Assembly: GCA_963971285.1 (NCBI GenBank) | Contig: OZ020248.1 | Coordinates: 21,535,873-21,599,872, forward strand | DNA length: 64,000 nt | Reading direction: 5' to 3' | DNA from: Astropecten irregularis | Taxonomy: Eukaryota > Echinodermata > Asteroidea > Paxillosida > Astropectinidae | Shown: positions 50,223-61,400 of the stretch, in pieces | Position numbering within the stretch: the stretch's first letter is position 1 | How the letters are laid out: each line of letters begins with the position of its first letter | Position numbers and translations under genes: made by a program | Notes under the pieces: generated by a model | The model's input: the letters and a program-made list of their open reading frames with translations, nothing else | What the model was told of the DNA's origin: nothing | Database searches by the model: none

Positions 50223-50654
50223 GTGGTGAAAAAGTTGTCCATGTTAATTGTTTGCTCCCATTTGTTATGACAAAGGTGAACCATTTGATGTGCGTAGCCT
50301 TTCTAGTGTGCCACACATAGCGCAGCGCAGAGCCGTAATTTGCCTCATTCGCCACGCACTGTATCGGTTACATCGTCCATGCCGCTGCATCGTTGTGCAC
50401 TCGGGGTACTCAGCGCGCGCACGCTTTTTGCGTACATTTTCCCATAGGGACCGAGTTGGTCACGGACCGAGTTGGTGAATGATCGATTTGGTCACAAACC
50501 GAGTTGAACAAAAAAGCACCAGTGGAATTGTCAAACTGCAATACTGCATCAGGAACAGATGGGTTTGTTCTTATTTGTTTAACAAATTACTTGTGCAATT
50601 TGTTTGAAGTTTATTTGGAAGTTTTACAAAAATATGTAATAACAGTTTTACTAC

Positions 50655-51040
50655 CTGGAACAGCAGAGACAATCTGGTGAGATAGGGTAGAACGTCACTC
50701 AGCGTAGAAACAGTGGCTGCAAACTTGTAGGTCTTCATGAAGGTTGCCGGACCTACTGCCTTGGGGTCACCCCTCTCCACAGCTTCTTTCTCTAGGCTTA
50801 TCAGAAGTGATGATAAGTTTCTGTGTACAGTGTCTTCAGTTTTCTGGTGAGATATCCATCTCACATCGTTTGCCTTTGCTACTTTCAATACAGGATCGTT
50901 CACGACACTCTGCAATTGATAACAAGAAATGAAATACATGTAGTATAATATTCAAAATAAAACAACATCGAATGATTTAGATACAGTCAAAGTGAGTTTA
51001 CCTGAATTTCATGCAGTGTGCGGAAGACTGAACAGCTGAC
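50655..51040 (-). CDS. Two exons of a ZNF862/hAT-derived family
   Basis: Exon 51002-51040 (acceptor ttttacagtag, donor GTAAAC) reads VSCSVFRTLHEIQ. Exon 50655-50909 (acceptor cttgttatcaattgcag, donor GTAGTA) is 85 codons in phase 0: SVVNDPVLKVAKANDVRWIS, HQKTEDTVHRNLSSLLISLE, TYKFAATVSTLSDVLPYLTR, LSLLFQ. The phases join cleanly. LHEIQ..L.DPVLK......VRW.S and YKF.ATL..LSDVLP.L..LS..FQ are typical of the ZNF862/DUF4371-type hAT-derived proteins. No stop interrupts these exons, so the gene could be live, but the flanking exons were not found. Confidence 0.65.
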
Positions 51041-51122
51041 CTACTGTAAAATGAAAATAGTGCAGACAGGTTCACTTTGAACTTTGTTGAGTAGGGTATC
51101 CCATGTGATGCTTAGGCTGATG

Positions 51123-51590
51123 CTAGTGCCAGTCTGTGGGCAACACATTGATCAGATATCGTGTCATGTACAATAAACAGACAAATGGCAGATATACATG
51201 TAGTAGGTGCTTGCTTCTGCACCTGAAGTGATGTCTGCTGGGGGAGACAACTCCCTTTCTTCTTTGCTGCTCATGCTTCAACTGTCCTATATACCCTTGC
51301 ACATATAGTACCACATTGTTCTGAAACACTTTGATCTTCTTCCCCTGATTAGATTTAGCCTTGCGTTTAGGTTTCCTGAATAATGCTAGAGAATTCCACT
51401 TGATTGGATCAAGGATAGAGTGGCTGCGCTCATGGAGCACATCATTCTTGACAAAGTCTTGATACTGTTTCTTGCCTTTATCCTCTAAGGTGAGCAATGC
51501 AGGTACCACTGATTCATCTGCACAGTTGCGACTGTCAAGAGTAACTAGATCTGGCAAATCATTTAAGAAGGGATTAAACATTCATCTGGT
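51123..51590 (-). pseudogene. Fragment of an uncharacterised invertebrate family
   Basis: The minus strand reads FNPFLNDLPDLVTLDSRNCA, DESVVPALLTLEDKGKKQYQ, DFVKNDVLHERSHSILDPIK and WNSLALFRKPKRKAK. The pattern FNPF...LV.L...  ...V...L...E.KG...Y..FV...L.......DPI....L..F recalls the C-terminal part of multicopy transposon-linked genes, not named. It is open for over 100 codons before the reading becomes random. No splice sites are clear. Confidence 0.4.
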
Positions 51591-52631
51591 GGTATCACTA
51601 TCAGAGAGGCTGACAACCTGTCTCTTGAATGTCTTCTGTGTTGAGATATTAGTGACTGAGATTTGCCCTGGATTAAAAAAGTTCAACAGCTTGGCTCACA
51701 ACATCCATGCCGTGCTTTATCATAGCAATGTCACGGGTGGGGACAGAGTAGTATAGTTATACACAATGTTGTGGTGAGTCCACCAGTGTAATTAAAAACT
51801 GGATGCCCAAGGGGAAACAGATCACACAAAGTAAGAGTAATTGTCAATTAGACTTAATTCATTCTGGAAGATGATTATACTCAAACAATTCTTTAATTCA
51901 AACTCCCATTCGATAAAGTACAGCAAGCCTTGATTTGTCTTGACAATCTATATAATGTGTGATTCTTAATCACTCCATCTCTTCATTCAATATAATTATA
52001 ACTCTCCATATTTATCCATATATCCATAATTTCAGTAAGCTGCATAAACTCAATAGATTCACCAAAGCTTATATTTATTATAATTATAATTCCCAAGTTC
52101 TAATATTCCATATCCATATCTATTTCTATTTCCCTTTCCATATCCCCGAACGCTGGCATGGACCCCCTCGCTCTCTATAGCTCGTGGCTTTGTGTACAGA
52201 AAACATAAACACACATGCATAATTGTCAGATGCCGCCTTTTACACTTATCACAGCTCACCCCTCTTCAGGCAGGCAAAACATAATCTGTTTTCTTGGACG
52301 AACTTTCTCTTTTTGACGAGAGACGTCAAAGCCAGGCAATAAGAGAGTATTATAAGACCTCATTATTATTATTGATTATTATATCCTGAACCTCTTCAAA
52401 GCATCCAGTAGTCAATATGGATGTATCCTGAATCTGGCTAAATCTTCCAAAACAAGGAGTATTATGATTGAATTAGGTATGGTTGCACTATATTTGTAGG
52501 CAGGATCTTGTTAGCTTTAGACAATGTATATGGAGTTGTGCATTTAAAGTACATGTAGTGCAACTGTTCAGTGAAATAAAGATTTTATATTGATTGAATG
52601 TTTTTTGATAATGTAATATTTAAGCCTTACC
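51591..52631. other. Non-coding; CCATAT-rich stretch
   Basis: Positions 51990-52150 are full of CCATAT/TTCCATATCC-type words on plus. No gene supported. Confidence 0.4.
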
Positions 52632-53600
52632 TTTGAGGCCTGATTACGGTAAGTCTGATTTGTCTTGTTCATTTCCTCCAGGAGATTGTACTGGACAATC
52701 TTTACGAAATTCCCAGGCACTAGCTTGGATATCAGTTGGTCCTATTCATCGTCACAGATGAATGGGGTAGTCGTTGGTTGTTGTTCTCTTTACTGCCACG
52801 TTCTTGTACATCAATGATGTGACATGGAGAGGGCCAAGATTGAAGGTTTTGAATTGGTAGTCATTGGTTGTTCTCTTCACTGCCACGTTCTTGTACATCA
52901 ATGATGTGACGTGGAGAGGGCCAAGATTGAAGGTTTTGAATTGGTAGTCATTGGTTGTTCTCTTCACTGCCACGTTCTTGTACATCAATGATGTGACGTG
53001 GAGAGGGCCAAGATTGAAGGTTTTGAATTGGTAGTCATTGGTTGTTCTCTTTACTGCCACGTTCTTGTACATCAATGATGTGACATTGAGAGGACCAAGA
53101 TTGAAGGTTTTGAATTGGTAGTCATTGGTTGTTCTCTTCACTGCCACGTTCTTGTACATCAATGATGTGACATTGAGAGGACCAAGATTTCAGGTTTTGA
53201 ATTGGTAGTCATTGGTTGTTCTCTTCACTGCCACGTTCTTGTACATCAATGACCATGTGACGTGGAGAGGGCCAAGATTGAAGGTTTTGTTGACCTCTAT
53301 TATACTGGAGTCTTCTGCTTTATATGTGTTGAAGCAGCATGGCTTAATTCAATCAATTTTGGTGTCTGTACATAGGATGATGGATGGTATCTTTGCGTGT
53401 CCTCTCATGACATATTGAGACTCGTCCAAGTCACTCTCGATGCATAAAATGTCGTCAGCAAATGTGCGCTTCTCAGCTTGTTGATGTCTCTTGTCCTCCC
53501 TTTGTCAAATGTTCTCCACTTGTTTCTTATTTCTTGGAGTGGATGTGATGGAAGATTTCTTCGACTCATGGTAAACCTCAGCTGGTTTCCTGAACCCAAC
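52632..53600 (-). pseudogene. MULE-like transposase with expanded motif
   Basis: In minus order: RTFADDILCIESDLDESQYV, MRGHAKIPSIILCTDTKID, a stop, IKPCCFNTYKAEDSSIIEVN, KTFNLGPLHVTWSLMYKNVA, VKRTTNDYQFKT. The run IPS.IL.T...I..IK.FC........ I..V[DN]KTFNLG..HVT....YKN..V.R matches a MULE-like transposase family common in fish and invertebrates. In most relatives I recall an aspartate in V-D-KTFNLG; here it is asparagine. The KTFNLG...NDYQF segment is then repeated in frame five more times (52752-53210). A further piece (52632-52752) reads QLISKLVPGNFVKIVQYNLL and EEMNKTNQTYRNQASK with a GTAAGG donor, but a TAG separates it from the array. Confidence 0.6.
52767..53290 (-). repeat. 87-bp coding minisatellite, six units
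   Basis: TCATTGGTTG starts at 52861, 52948, 53035, 53122 and 53209: a period of exactly 87 bp (29 codons). Each unit encodes MYKNVAVKRTTNDYQFKTFN plus LGPLHVTSL. The founding copy (53212-53300) has HVTWSLMYKN, the repeats HVTSLMYKN. Confidence 0.95.
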
Positions 53601-53803
53601 TTGCTCCCTGATCTTCAGGGTCAGATTATTTTATAGAATCCCCCTACATACCCAACTTCTGTTGTCATGGTAATTAATTCTAATCTTCTCTAGGAGGAAA
53701 AGATCCCCAATAACTGCTGAGCCTAGGCTTCCCATATGGCTGCCTTGTGGTAAAGGAACCTGCTCACCCGGGATATGTGGGGCTGTTAGCGATGCTCCGC
53801 TGG

Positions 53804-54436
53804 CTACTCCTTGGCCTGATGAGCTAGTGGGTCCGGAACAATAGCATGAATGGGTATGAATGGAGGAATTGGTCGGACCACACAGCTCATGTTTTTTGTT
53901 TTTGGCTTTTTGCTAAGAGTGGTGATCTCATCAACGGTACAGGCACCAAGTTCAGTATCTGTCATAGACCACTTCTTTGCATGCATATATCGTTCATTGC
54001 TAGGACATTTACTACTACACGCACCCAAACCTGTCATTTCATTAAGGAACTTCATATCGGCACCTAAATGAAACTGCAAAGGAACATCTCTCTTACCAAT
54101 CGGAACAAAGTCTGGCAACTCGTCAACAATAGGTTCAAAAATTTGTGAGAGAAACTTGTACTTTTCTGGTTTTCTAACCATGGCCAAAATATGTTCGTTG
54201 CTGAGTTTCTTACCATATATTACTCTGAATGTGATATTGACACAGTGATTCTCTCCTTGGGCCTCCTTCTTCACCCAAAAACTCCACAGAAACATGCAGA
54301 AGCAGGAAAGACACCCAGCAAAACTGTAGCTGGGGCGTAAACAAAGTGGAACTATAGAGCCCTTGAAAAAGGAAGCAATCAAATAATGGCCTGTGCGTAC
54401 ACAGGGGTGTTGATTTTTACACCCCAAATAGATCAC
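53804..54436 (-). pseudogene. Uncharacterised transposase-like protein fragment
   Basis: Open for 210 codons. Recognisable part: VNITFRVIYGKKLSNEHILA, MVRKPEKYKFLSQIFEPIVD, VPLQFHLGADMKFLNEMTGL, GACSSKCPSNERYMHAKKWS, MTDTELGACTVDEITTLSKK, VVRPIPPFIPIHAIVPDPLA. F.LGAD.KFL....G......C..C, W..TD...GA.TV.EI and P.F.FIP...IVPD.L are ordered motifs of an unnamed family in corals, molluscs and deuterostomes that also has the ..YHE.. N-terminal exon (compare 12631-13068) and a divergent cousin at 26596-27416. The reading becomes unrelated after DPLA, so it is truncated just before the expected helical LH.FLR segment. Confidence 0.55.
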
Positions 54437-55353
54437 ACCATCATGATCACTGCTTTTTTTCAGGAATCAACAAAATATTTTATGATTAACATATTAAAAA
54501 GGTATGCATTTAATGGCAAACTAAAACAAAAACACTTTTACGTTAAGTAATGATACTAATATAATGAATAAATCATTTAATTACACAGCATCATTTATTC
54601 TTCTTTCGTGGTCTACTTTCTTACATTTCGGATACTTTTCATCCAGTCTAATTATTCTCAACAGAAGAGGCTTCACATCATACTCAAAATCAAACAAATT
54701 TATCAACACATCTCACACCCTCTTCACTCTTTTCATTTCCCCTTCATTCACATCCATACACTCCCTCCACAAATACTACACAAATCCATTTTTCAACATA
54801 TTACACCCTCTTTTGATGTCTTCACTCCCTCTTTCCCCCTCCCCTCTTGCAATCTGATGCACCTCATTCTCATCCAACCCAACACTGGCACAGAAATCAC
54901 CAAAACTCATCATTACAATTGGAATACCACATCACAACAACAAATGACACAGATCACACTAAGAAAAGTCACAACATTTTACTTGTTGTAAAAGAAATGA
55001 TTACAAAAAAGTCACACACAAAATCACGCATTCAAATCACTAACAAACCAAATTGAACTACTTCCAAAGAAATGATAAAAACCTTCAAAAACTTACGAAA
55101 ATTACTTCATAGCGAGTGGGGCAACAATGCGTGCCGTATAGTTCTGTATACAAGACGCATGGATGCACACCATACCCTGTGCGTACTTCGGGAGTCTGAC
55201 TACTAGACTAGTGGACTCAACAGCAACCTTCTCCCCTCAAGCTGATATCCCATATCAATCCTGCTGGTTTGGAATGCTGTCAATTCCTCCTTACTGGCAC
55301 TGTCCTTCAGTTCTAATTGTCTACACTGTGCAGTGCAAGTTTCCTTTACTGTC
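54437..55353 (+). other. Guanine-depleted stretch
   Basis: From about 54640 to 55080 the plus strand is very poor in G while C stays frequent (for example CACATCTCACACCCTCTTCA). Long open frames result on plus but have low-complexity composition and no family signal. The rest holds no feature. Confidence 0.6.
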
Positions 55354-55930
55354 TTACCTCTCCATCAAAATCATCTCCAAAATCCAACTGACGCTGCATA
55401 CAACTTTATAACTGGAACATATGAACTGACTATGTAGATGTTCAAATGCAGCTTTCTTGGCACCACTTTGTTTCAGAACCAGTGATGTTAATACCTGGTG
55501 AGCATTCATGTATTGTGATCTACAGTTGAGGAGGATACCGGCTGCTGATGCAACTCCTGGAATGATGGCTTGTTTGGTTTTCTTGACATTTTGCAGGATA
55601 CTATGACTCTCAGCAACTGCATGCAGAATCGCAGACAGATGCGGGGCTTTCTCTTCCAATTCATTGTTTTGATGAGCAAAATTGAAGCTCTTCAAGTCTT
55701 CCAGATTTGATCCACAAAACATGGATTGGTTATTCTGATCACACAATCCATCTGCTTCTTGAACAACGGACTGATGAAGGTCGACTTCATATCCTCTTGT
55801 ACTGTTTCTATAGAGAGAATGTGCCTGATTGCTTTTTGGTGATCCCCTTCACATAATGCTGAGGCCACTTCAACCCAGGGTCCATGTAGCACCTGTCTGT
55901 CTGTGTGATTTTCAAAGTGGACCACCACCT
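55354..55930 (-). CDS. Exon of an uncharacterised invertebrate multicopy family, copy 2
   Basis: The minus strand reads DRQVLHGPWVEVASALCEGD, HQKAIRHILSIETVQEDMKS, and in a shifted frame NLEDLKSFNFAHQNNELEEK, APHLSAILHAVAESHSILQN, AIIPGVASAAGILLNCRSQY, MNAHQVLTSLVLKQSGAKKA and AFEHLHSQFICSSYK. It is the fuller relative of 5332-5640. ILLNCRSQ.MNA.Q.L.SL.LK.SGAKK..F..L is a pattern I know from unnamed multicopy genes in corals and echinoderms. The two frames overlap near 55700-55746, where a frameshift or short intron is needed. Function unknown. Confidence 0.45.
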
Positions 55931-56124
55931 ATCAAAAATTAACAAAAGTACAGCTGTGAAACTTAACAAGAAATGAAACAAACCAAATTTGTCAAAATGA
56001 TTGGAAAAGTGCCCTCAATCCCTCAAATGTAAAAAAAAGAAAGAAAATTCAAGCAGATCACAGTTCAGATGAAGTAGCCGGGAAATTGATTTCCTTTTCT
56101 TTTTTCAAACCAAAACCGCCCCTA

Positions 56125-56815
56125 CAAAATAATCTTATAAGAATCTTATAAGAATCTTATCAGAATCTTATCAGAATCTTATCAGAATCTTATAAAAAAC
56201 TTATAAGAACCTTTGGAAATTCCGTTAGCAGAAATTAAGACTCTTATAAGAATCTTATAAGAATCTTATAAGAATCTTATAAGAATCTTAAAAGAATCTT
56301 ATAAGAATCTTATAAGAATCTTATAAGAATCGTATAAGAATCGTATAAGAATCTTATAAGAATCTTATAAGAATCTTATAAGAATCGTATAAGAATCGTA
56401 TAAGAATCATATAAGAATCTTATAAGAATCTTATAAGAATCTTATAAGAATCTTATAAGAATCTTATAAGAATCTTATAAGAATCTTATAAGAATCTTAT
56501 AAGAATCGTATAAGAATCGTATAAGAATCTTATAAGAATCTTATAAGAATCTTATAAGAATCGTATAAGAATCTTATAAGAATCTTATAAGAATCTTATA
56601 AGAATCTTATAAGATTCTTATAAGATTCTTATAAGATTCTTATAAGATTCTTATAAGAATCTTATAAGAATCTTATAAGAATCTTATAAGAGTTATAAGA
56701 ATTTTTTATGTAAATTAGTAAGATCTTATAAGAAACATACAGGAATCTTATAGAAATCTTATAAGAATCTTATAAGAATCTTATAAGAATCATATAAGAA
56801 TGTATAAATCTTATA
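56125..56815. repeat. 11-bp satellite (AATCTTATAAG), with an inverted block
   Basis: About 55-60 copies of AATCTTATAAG, each containing the 8-bp palindrome CTTATAAG, with CGTATAAG and CATATAAG variants. Around 56609-56660 the orientation flips to ATTCTTATAAG (GATTCTTATAAG), so the array is locally inverted. No gene. Confidence 0.95.
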
Positions 56816-58084
56816 AGAAACCTTTATGAAGAAAATATGCCTACAGTTCTTTAATACTCGGACTCGGTTATAGTCTGCAATTTAGCAATAGAAGATTTGG
56901 CCGGGTAAATCCATGATCAAGAAAACTGAGAAAAAATATTAATATTGTAATGGCTGCCAACTACATAATAGCCCTATATTTAGCCCCAGAAAACCAAATA
57001 CACAATCAATTTGTGAACAATACAAATTTACAGTGTTTTCTTCTTCCAACAAATTATTTTTTATTGTTCATCAAAACTAATCTTTTGCTTATAACAAGTA
57101 AAATACTTTCAGTTAATTCTGACTGTTACAAGTAGTTATCTTTCCAGCTGCAGTAATACTGAAATGAAATAAAATGCAAAATACATGTACACACAAAATA
57201 TTTTAAAGACTGAAACTGTAAGGACAAAAACTTGCACTTTGACTAGTGTCTAAATGGCTATAACAAGGAATAAACTAACTGGTATGTTCAGTACATGGCA
57301 TGTGTATGCAAAACTGAAAAAATTTCCTTAACTCACCTTGTGGTTGCATCTTTGGCATAAAGTATCATTAAATGGCAATACATGTAAACACTTCTGATCT
57401 AAACTAAAGAAATAACAACAATGATTATTAAAACAGGCAATAGTACTATACTAATATTACTTCTTGAAAAAAGCATGGGAGAGCAATTTTATAGAAATTA
57501 TTACAAGAAATATTGAAATGTCATTTAATGGTTTTTTGTTAAAAATTACAAAACAAATGCAGATGATTCAATACATGAAAACCCTAGAAAAACCTAGATT
57601 AAAAAAATTCAAAGAAAAGTTCTGGCAGTAACATTCGTCAAATTTGGTTAGTTGATTTTGTCCGATACCCGGCCAGGTCATACATGTACTTCAATGTACT
57701 TGGCAATATCTCTTGGTTGACAAATTGATTGAACTGATTTTCTCCATCTTTACAAATTTGTCTCTAGATTTTCGCTATCTAAAAAATGCTACCACCTTTT
57801 GAAATTATACTGGTATAAATTGTACAGTATTAACAATGTATGTAAAATTGGAACAAACATACATTTCCATATGTGTTAGGGCTCAATTAAAATCAGCTGG
57901 GGGTTTTGACATCTGGTTTTGAAATCCAATCTTGGTGATGACAACATGTCATAGGTAAATATTTCAGAGGAAGATTGGTATTCATATCACCTTTATAAAC
58001 AAAAGCTTTCCCACTGTTTTGGTCGCAACTAACATTCCTGTCCCATATCTTCAATTAAGAACTTGTATGAAACAAAATATTGCC
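56816..58084. other. No recognisable feature
   Basis: AT-rich intergenic sequence between the satellite and BEN gene B. No exon signals. Confidence 0.4.
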
Positions 58085-58400
58085 ATAATCATGAGGTAGG
58101 CAAGACAATAAAAATAAAATCACTTGTATAGCGGGAATAAATTGCAAAACACTGCTACCACTTATACGTAGTGTGATCTGAGATGTTATTGGGTAGGCAA
58201 GACATTTTGATCATAGCAGAACTTCATATTAAATCAGAACTGTCATGATCTTGAGGTAGGCAAGAAAATAAAATTAAGTCATTATTCCATTGATGACAAC
58301 TATAGAAATTCTAAACAAATTGAAAAAAAAAACCGCTTAACACCTGCATGTAGTATGACAAGACGTTATTAGGTAGGCAAGACATTTTGCACATGGCAGA
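58085..58400. repeat. Diverged ~165-bp tandem duplication
   Basis: GAGGTAGGCAAGA[CA]AATAAA occurs at about 58090 and 58254, and [GA]GGTAGGCAAGACATTTTG at 58193 and 58371, giving two diverged copies of a two-motif unit. Confidence 0.6.
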
Positions 58401-58498
58401 AACTTTTTCAAAACCTGAGAAAAGTTTGCTATAAATTAAACGTCATGCCTATGAAACGTTACCCTAGCCATTTGTCCTGCGTGGTAAATGCTGACACT

Positions 58499-61400
58499 TC
58501 ACTTGAGTTGAGATACTCCACCTAAAACAACAAACAAACAAACAAAAACATGTGTTAGTGCATGTGATTTGTGTGTAGTACAGAATACCGGTAAACACTA
58601 TGTGACATAAGTATACCAGTATCTCTTTTGTGAGTAAAACTGAGTATACATGTAGGGTGGCTCTGAAAAGAGACAGTTAACTCGACGTTCTGGCTAGTCT
58701 GTCACATGTTACCGCAAACCTAGTGTAGCTTGTATTGCACACGTTCTAACATCTGCTTCAGCCACTGAATAGCCCCATTTGGGATGAAAGGTGGAGCAGT
58801 GGTCGATTTCACAAAGATTTGCGATTCATCTTTTAGATGAGTTGTTCATGTTTCCATAGCAACTAATATTGTGACATCACACTTTGCTTAGCAATTAACA
58901 GTTTTGGTGTTTGGTTTTACTCTTTCTGAATAAACACAGCATTTCAGGCAGAAACATTTTTACAATTTGTTTCTACCATTACTGTCTCTATACCCTATAA
59001 ATTATACGTAAATCGGTGAAAATTTCTGTTTTAGTTTGTTGACCAATGTTGCATGCCCTTTAAAAACAAATGCCACTCAACATGCCATCTTGACAAGCAT
59101 GCATACAATGTGAACTTGAAAATTTTCCCCTGACCAAAAGATCCAATAAATATGTAATGCAATTACCTGCTAGCTTGGCCTTATTCCTCAGTTTCTTCCT
59201 CACATCCGAACACTGGCAGTTGACCACTTGAATAATGTCCCTTTCTGAGAATTTCGGACACTTGGACCTCACAAGCTCTGTTTTAAGAAAGGACATTACA
59301 TCTTAATAGTTTGGAAATAAAATAAAGATTGCTTTTTAGAGTGATGTCAAATATGCAGTTCACTGGTTCAAGAGAAAATTTACACGGAGCTTAATAAAGG
59401 GCTCATTTCAGGCATAAAGTCTGGTCACATAACAATCAAGCAAATGATTATGATGGCAATGATGATAAAATTGGTGACTTTTGAGAAACGAGTAAATTTT
59501 AAACGAGTAAAATCTCTGGCCTCATACAGAAATTTTCATTTTAGTTTTTCTTCAATTCTGCAGATAACTTTTAACAATGTCCTCAACATAATTACAAGTT
59601 ACAAAACTATACAACAGGCAACAGAGTGAATAAGCTATACAAAAGTTGCCATTATAAAACACCTGTGGATAACACAAAATTACTGAAGCTCTTACCATCC
59701 AAATCCTGGGCAAAAGAAACAAGATGTACTTGCAAACATCCATGTGCTTACCTTTAATCGCTTTGATGATGTGAACAGGAAGACCAGGCCGATCCCTGCT
59801 ACCTTCAGCACAGCTGTTGGCAAGTTGTTCTTCCGAAAAGAAGGCCTGGAGTAGGTTTCTCACCAGCTTCGCTGGAGCTCCTTTTGCTGAGGTGATGCAT
59901 GAGTCACGGGTTACCTTCTTCATAGGCACCCCTCCTACATCAACCATCTCATGCTCGCTGATAGGACCAGGGGCCAGAGCAGGTGATGGTGATGGAGCTG
60001 GAGCAGGTGATGGTGATGGAGCTGGAGCAGGTGATGGTGATGGAGCAGGAGATGGTGATGGTACAGGAGCAGGTGATGGTGATGGAGCTGGAGCAGGTGA
60101 TGGTGATGGAGCTGGAGCAGGTGATGGTGATGGAGCAGGAGATGGTGATGGTACAGGAGCAGGTGATGGTGATGGAGCTGGAGCAGGTGATGGTGATGGA
60201 GCTGGAGCAGGTGATGGAGTTGGAGCAGGTGATGGAGCTGGAGCCAGAGCAGGTGATAGAAATGGCGCTGGAGCTGGAGCAGTTGATGGGGCTGGAGCCG
60301 GAGCAGGTGATCGAGCAAGGGGGGCCATCAGAGGAGTTAAAGGATTCATACCAACACTCTCTGACAAAAACTTGATAAATGCCTTGGTAGGTGTTGCCGA
60401 AATATGTACATCAAATTCAGCACACCTGCAAGATTTCACTTGCTTAAGCTGGTTTCTGAGAAGAGATATGGTGTCGTCCTTCTCCTGCACTTGTCTTTTT
60501 AGCCTGGCAATCTCTTCATCCAGGATGGAGGTATCCTTGGGGATCTTGCTGCTTTGCCACACATTTTCCATTTCAATGTCTCCATCCTCATCCTGGTTGT
60601 CCATATCGAGCAAAGCCCTCATATGCATTCCATAGAGTCCTGAAACAGGGGTGGAGGTACCACTGCTGTAACTTGTAGATGGCACTGGGGTGGCACGTGG
60701 CTGTGGCATGTCATCACTTGAGAACTGCTCTCTCAGCATCCTCTCCACCATAAGTTCTTGGGCAGCTATTTGAGCATGCTTCGCCTTGGTACTGTCCGTC
60801 TTTGTTTTCTTGTTCCCGTTTCCCGTGGGCTTCGGGACTGCTGCAGTCTGCAGGTACAAATAATGAAAAGTCTCCAGTTGAATATGCACAAATCAAATAA
60901 TTTTCACTTCCAAACTACTGATTTTTGCCATTTAAGCAAATCAAATCCTACTTTCTCATTTTGTTCAATTCGTTTGTTTTCAAACGAAATCAAACAATGT
61001 AAATGTCCTGATGTCAGTCAAATTAGCCAACTGTACTTAGGAACAAACTTGTTACCGTAATAGTCTAAACAATTAAATTTTGAGTTTCATTTATAAATAG
61101 TCAATATTTTCATTTCACAAGGCAAGTGAGTTTAATAATGGATAATTAACAAATGGGTTTGTGGGTAAGTGGGTGAGTGCAAAAGACAAGTTTGAAGCTT
61201 GTTCTTTTGTGGGACAGTTGCATGATTAAATACTACTCTACTAAAAGTAATTTGATAAACATGATGTCTACATGAATACATAAATTACACCTACCTTTTG
61301 GGGGACTTGTTTCCTCTTTGAGGGGCTCTTCGTTGGACTAGATTGATGTTTGGCTTTCTTCAACTGACTGAGTTGTTTGGATGCTTCATCTTTGTGAGCT

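Noticed and set aside
54564..55056. Overlapping plus-strand open frames of 70-127 codons
   Set aside because: Stops are rare only because the strand lacks G. Composition is low-complexity and no splice sites or motifs are present.
59817..60635. 272-codon plus-strand frame rich in GDGDGAGAG, and histidine/leucine-rich minus frame
   Set aside because: Antisense and frame shadows of the PAPSPSP repeat of BEN gene B.
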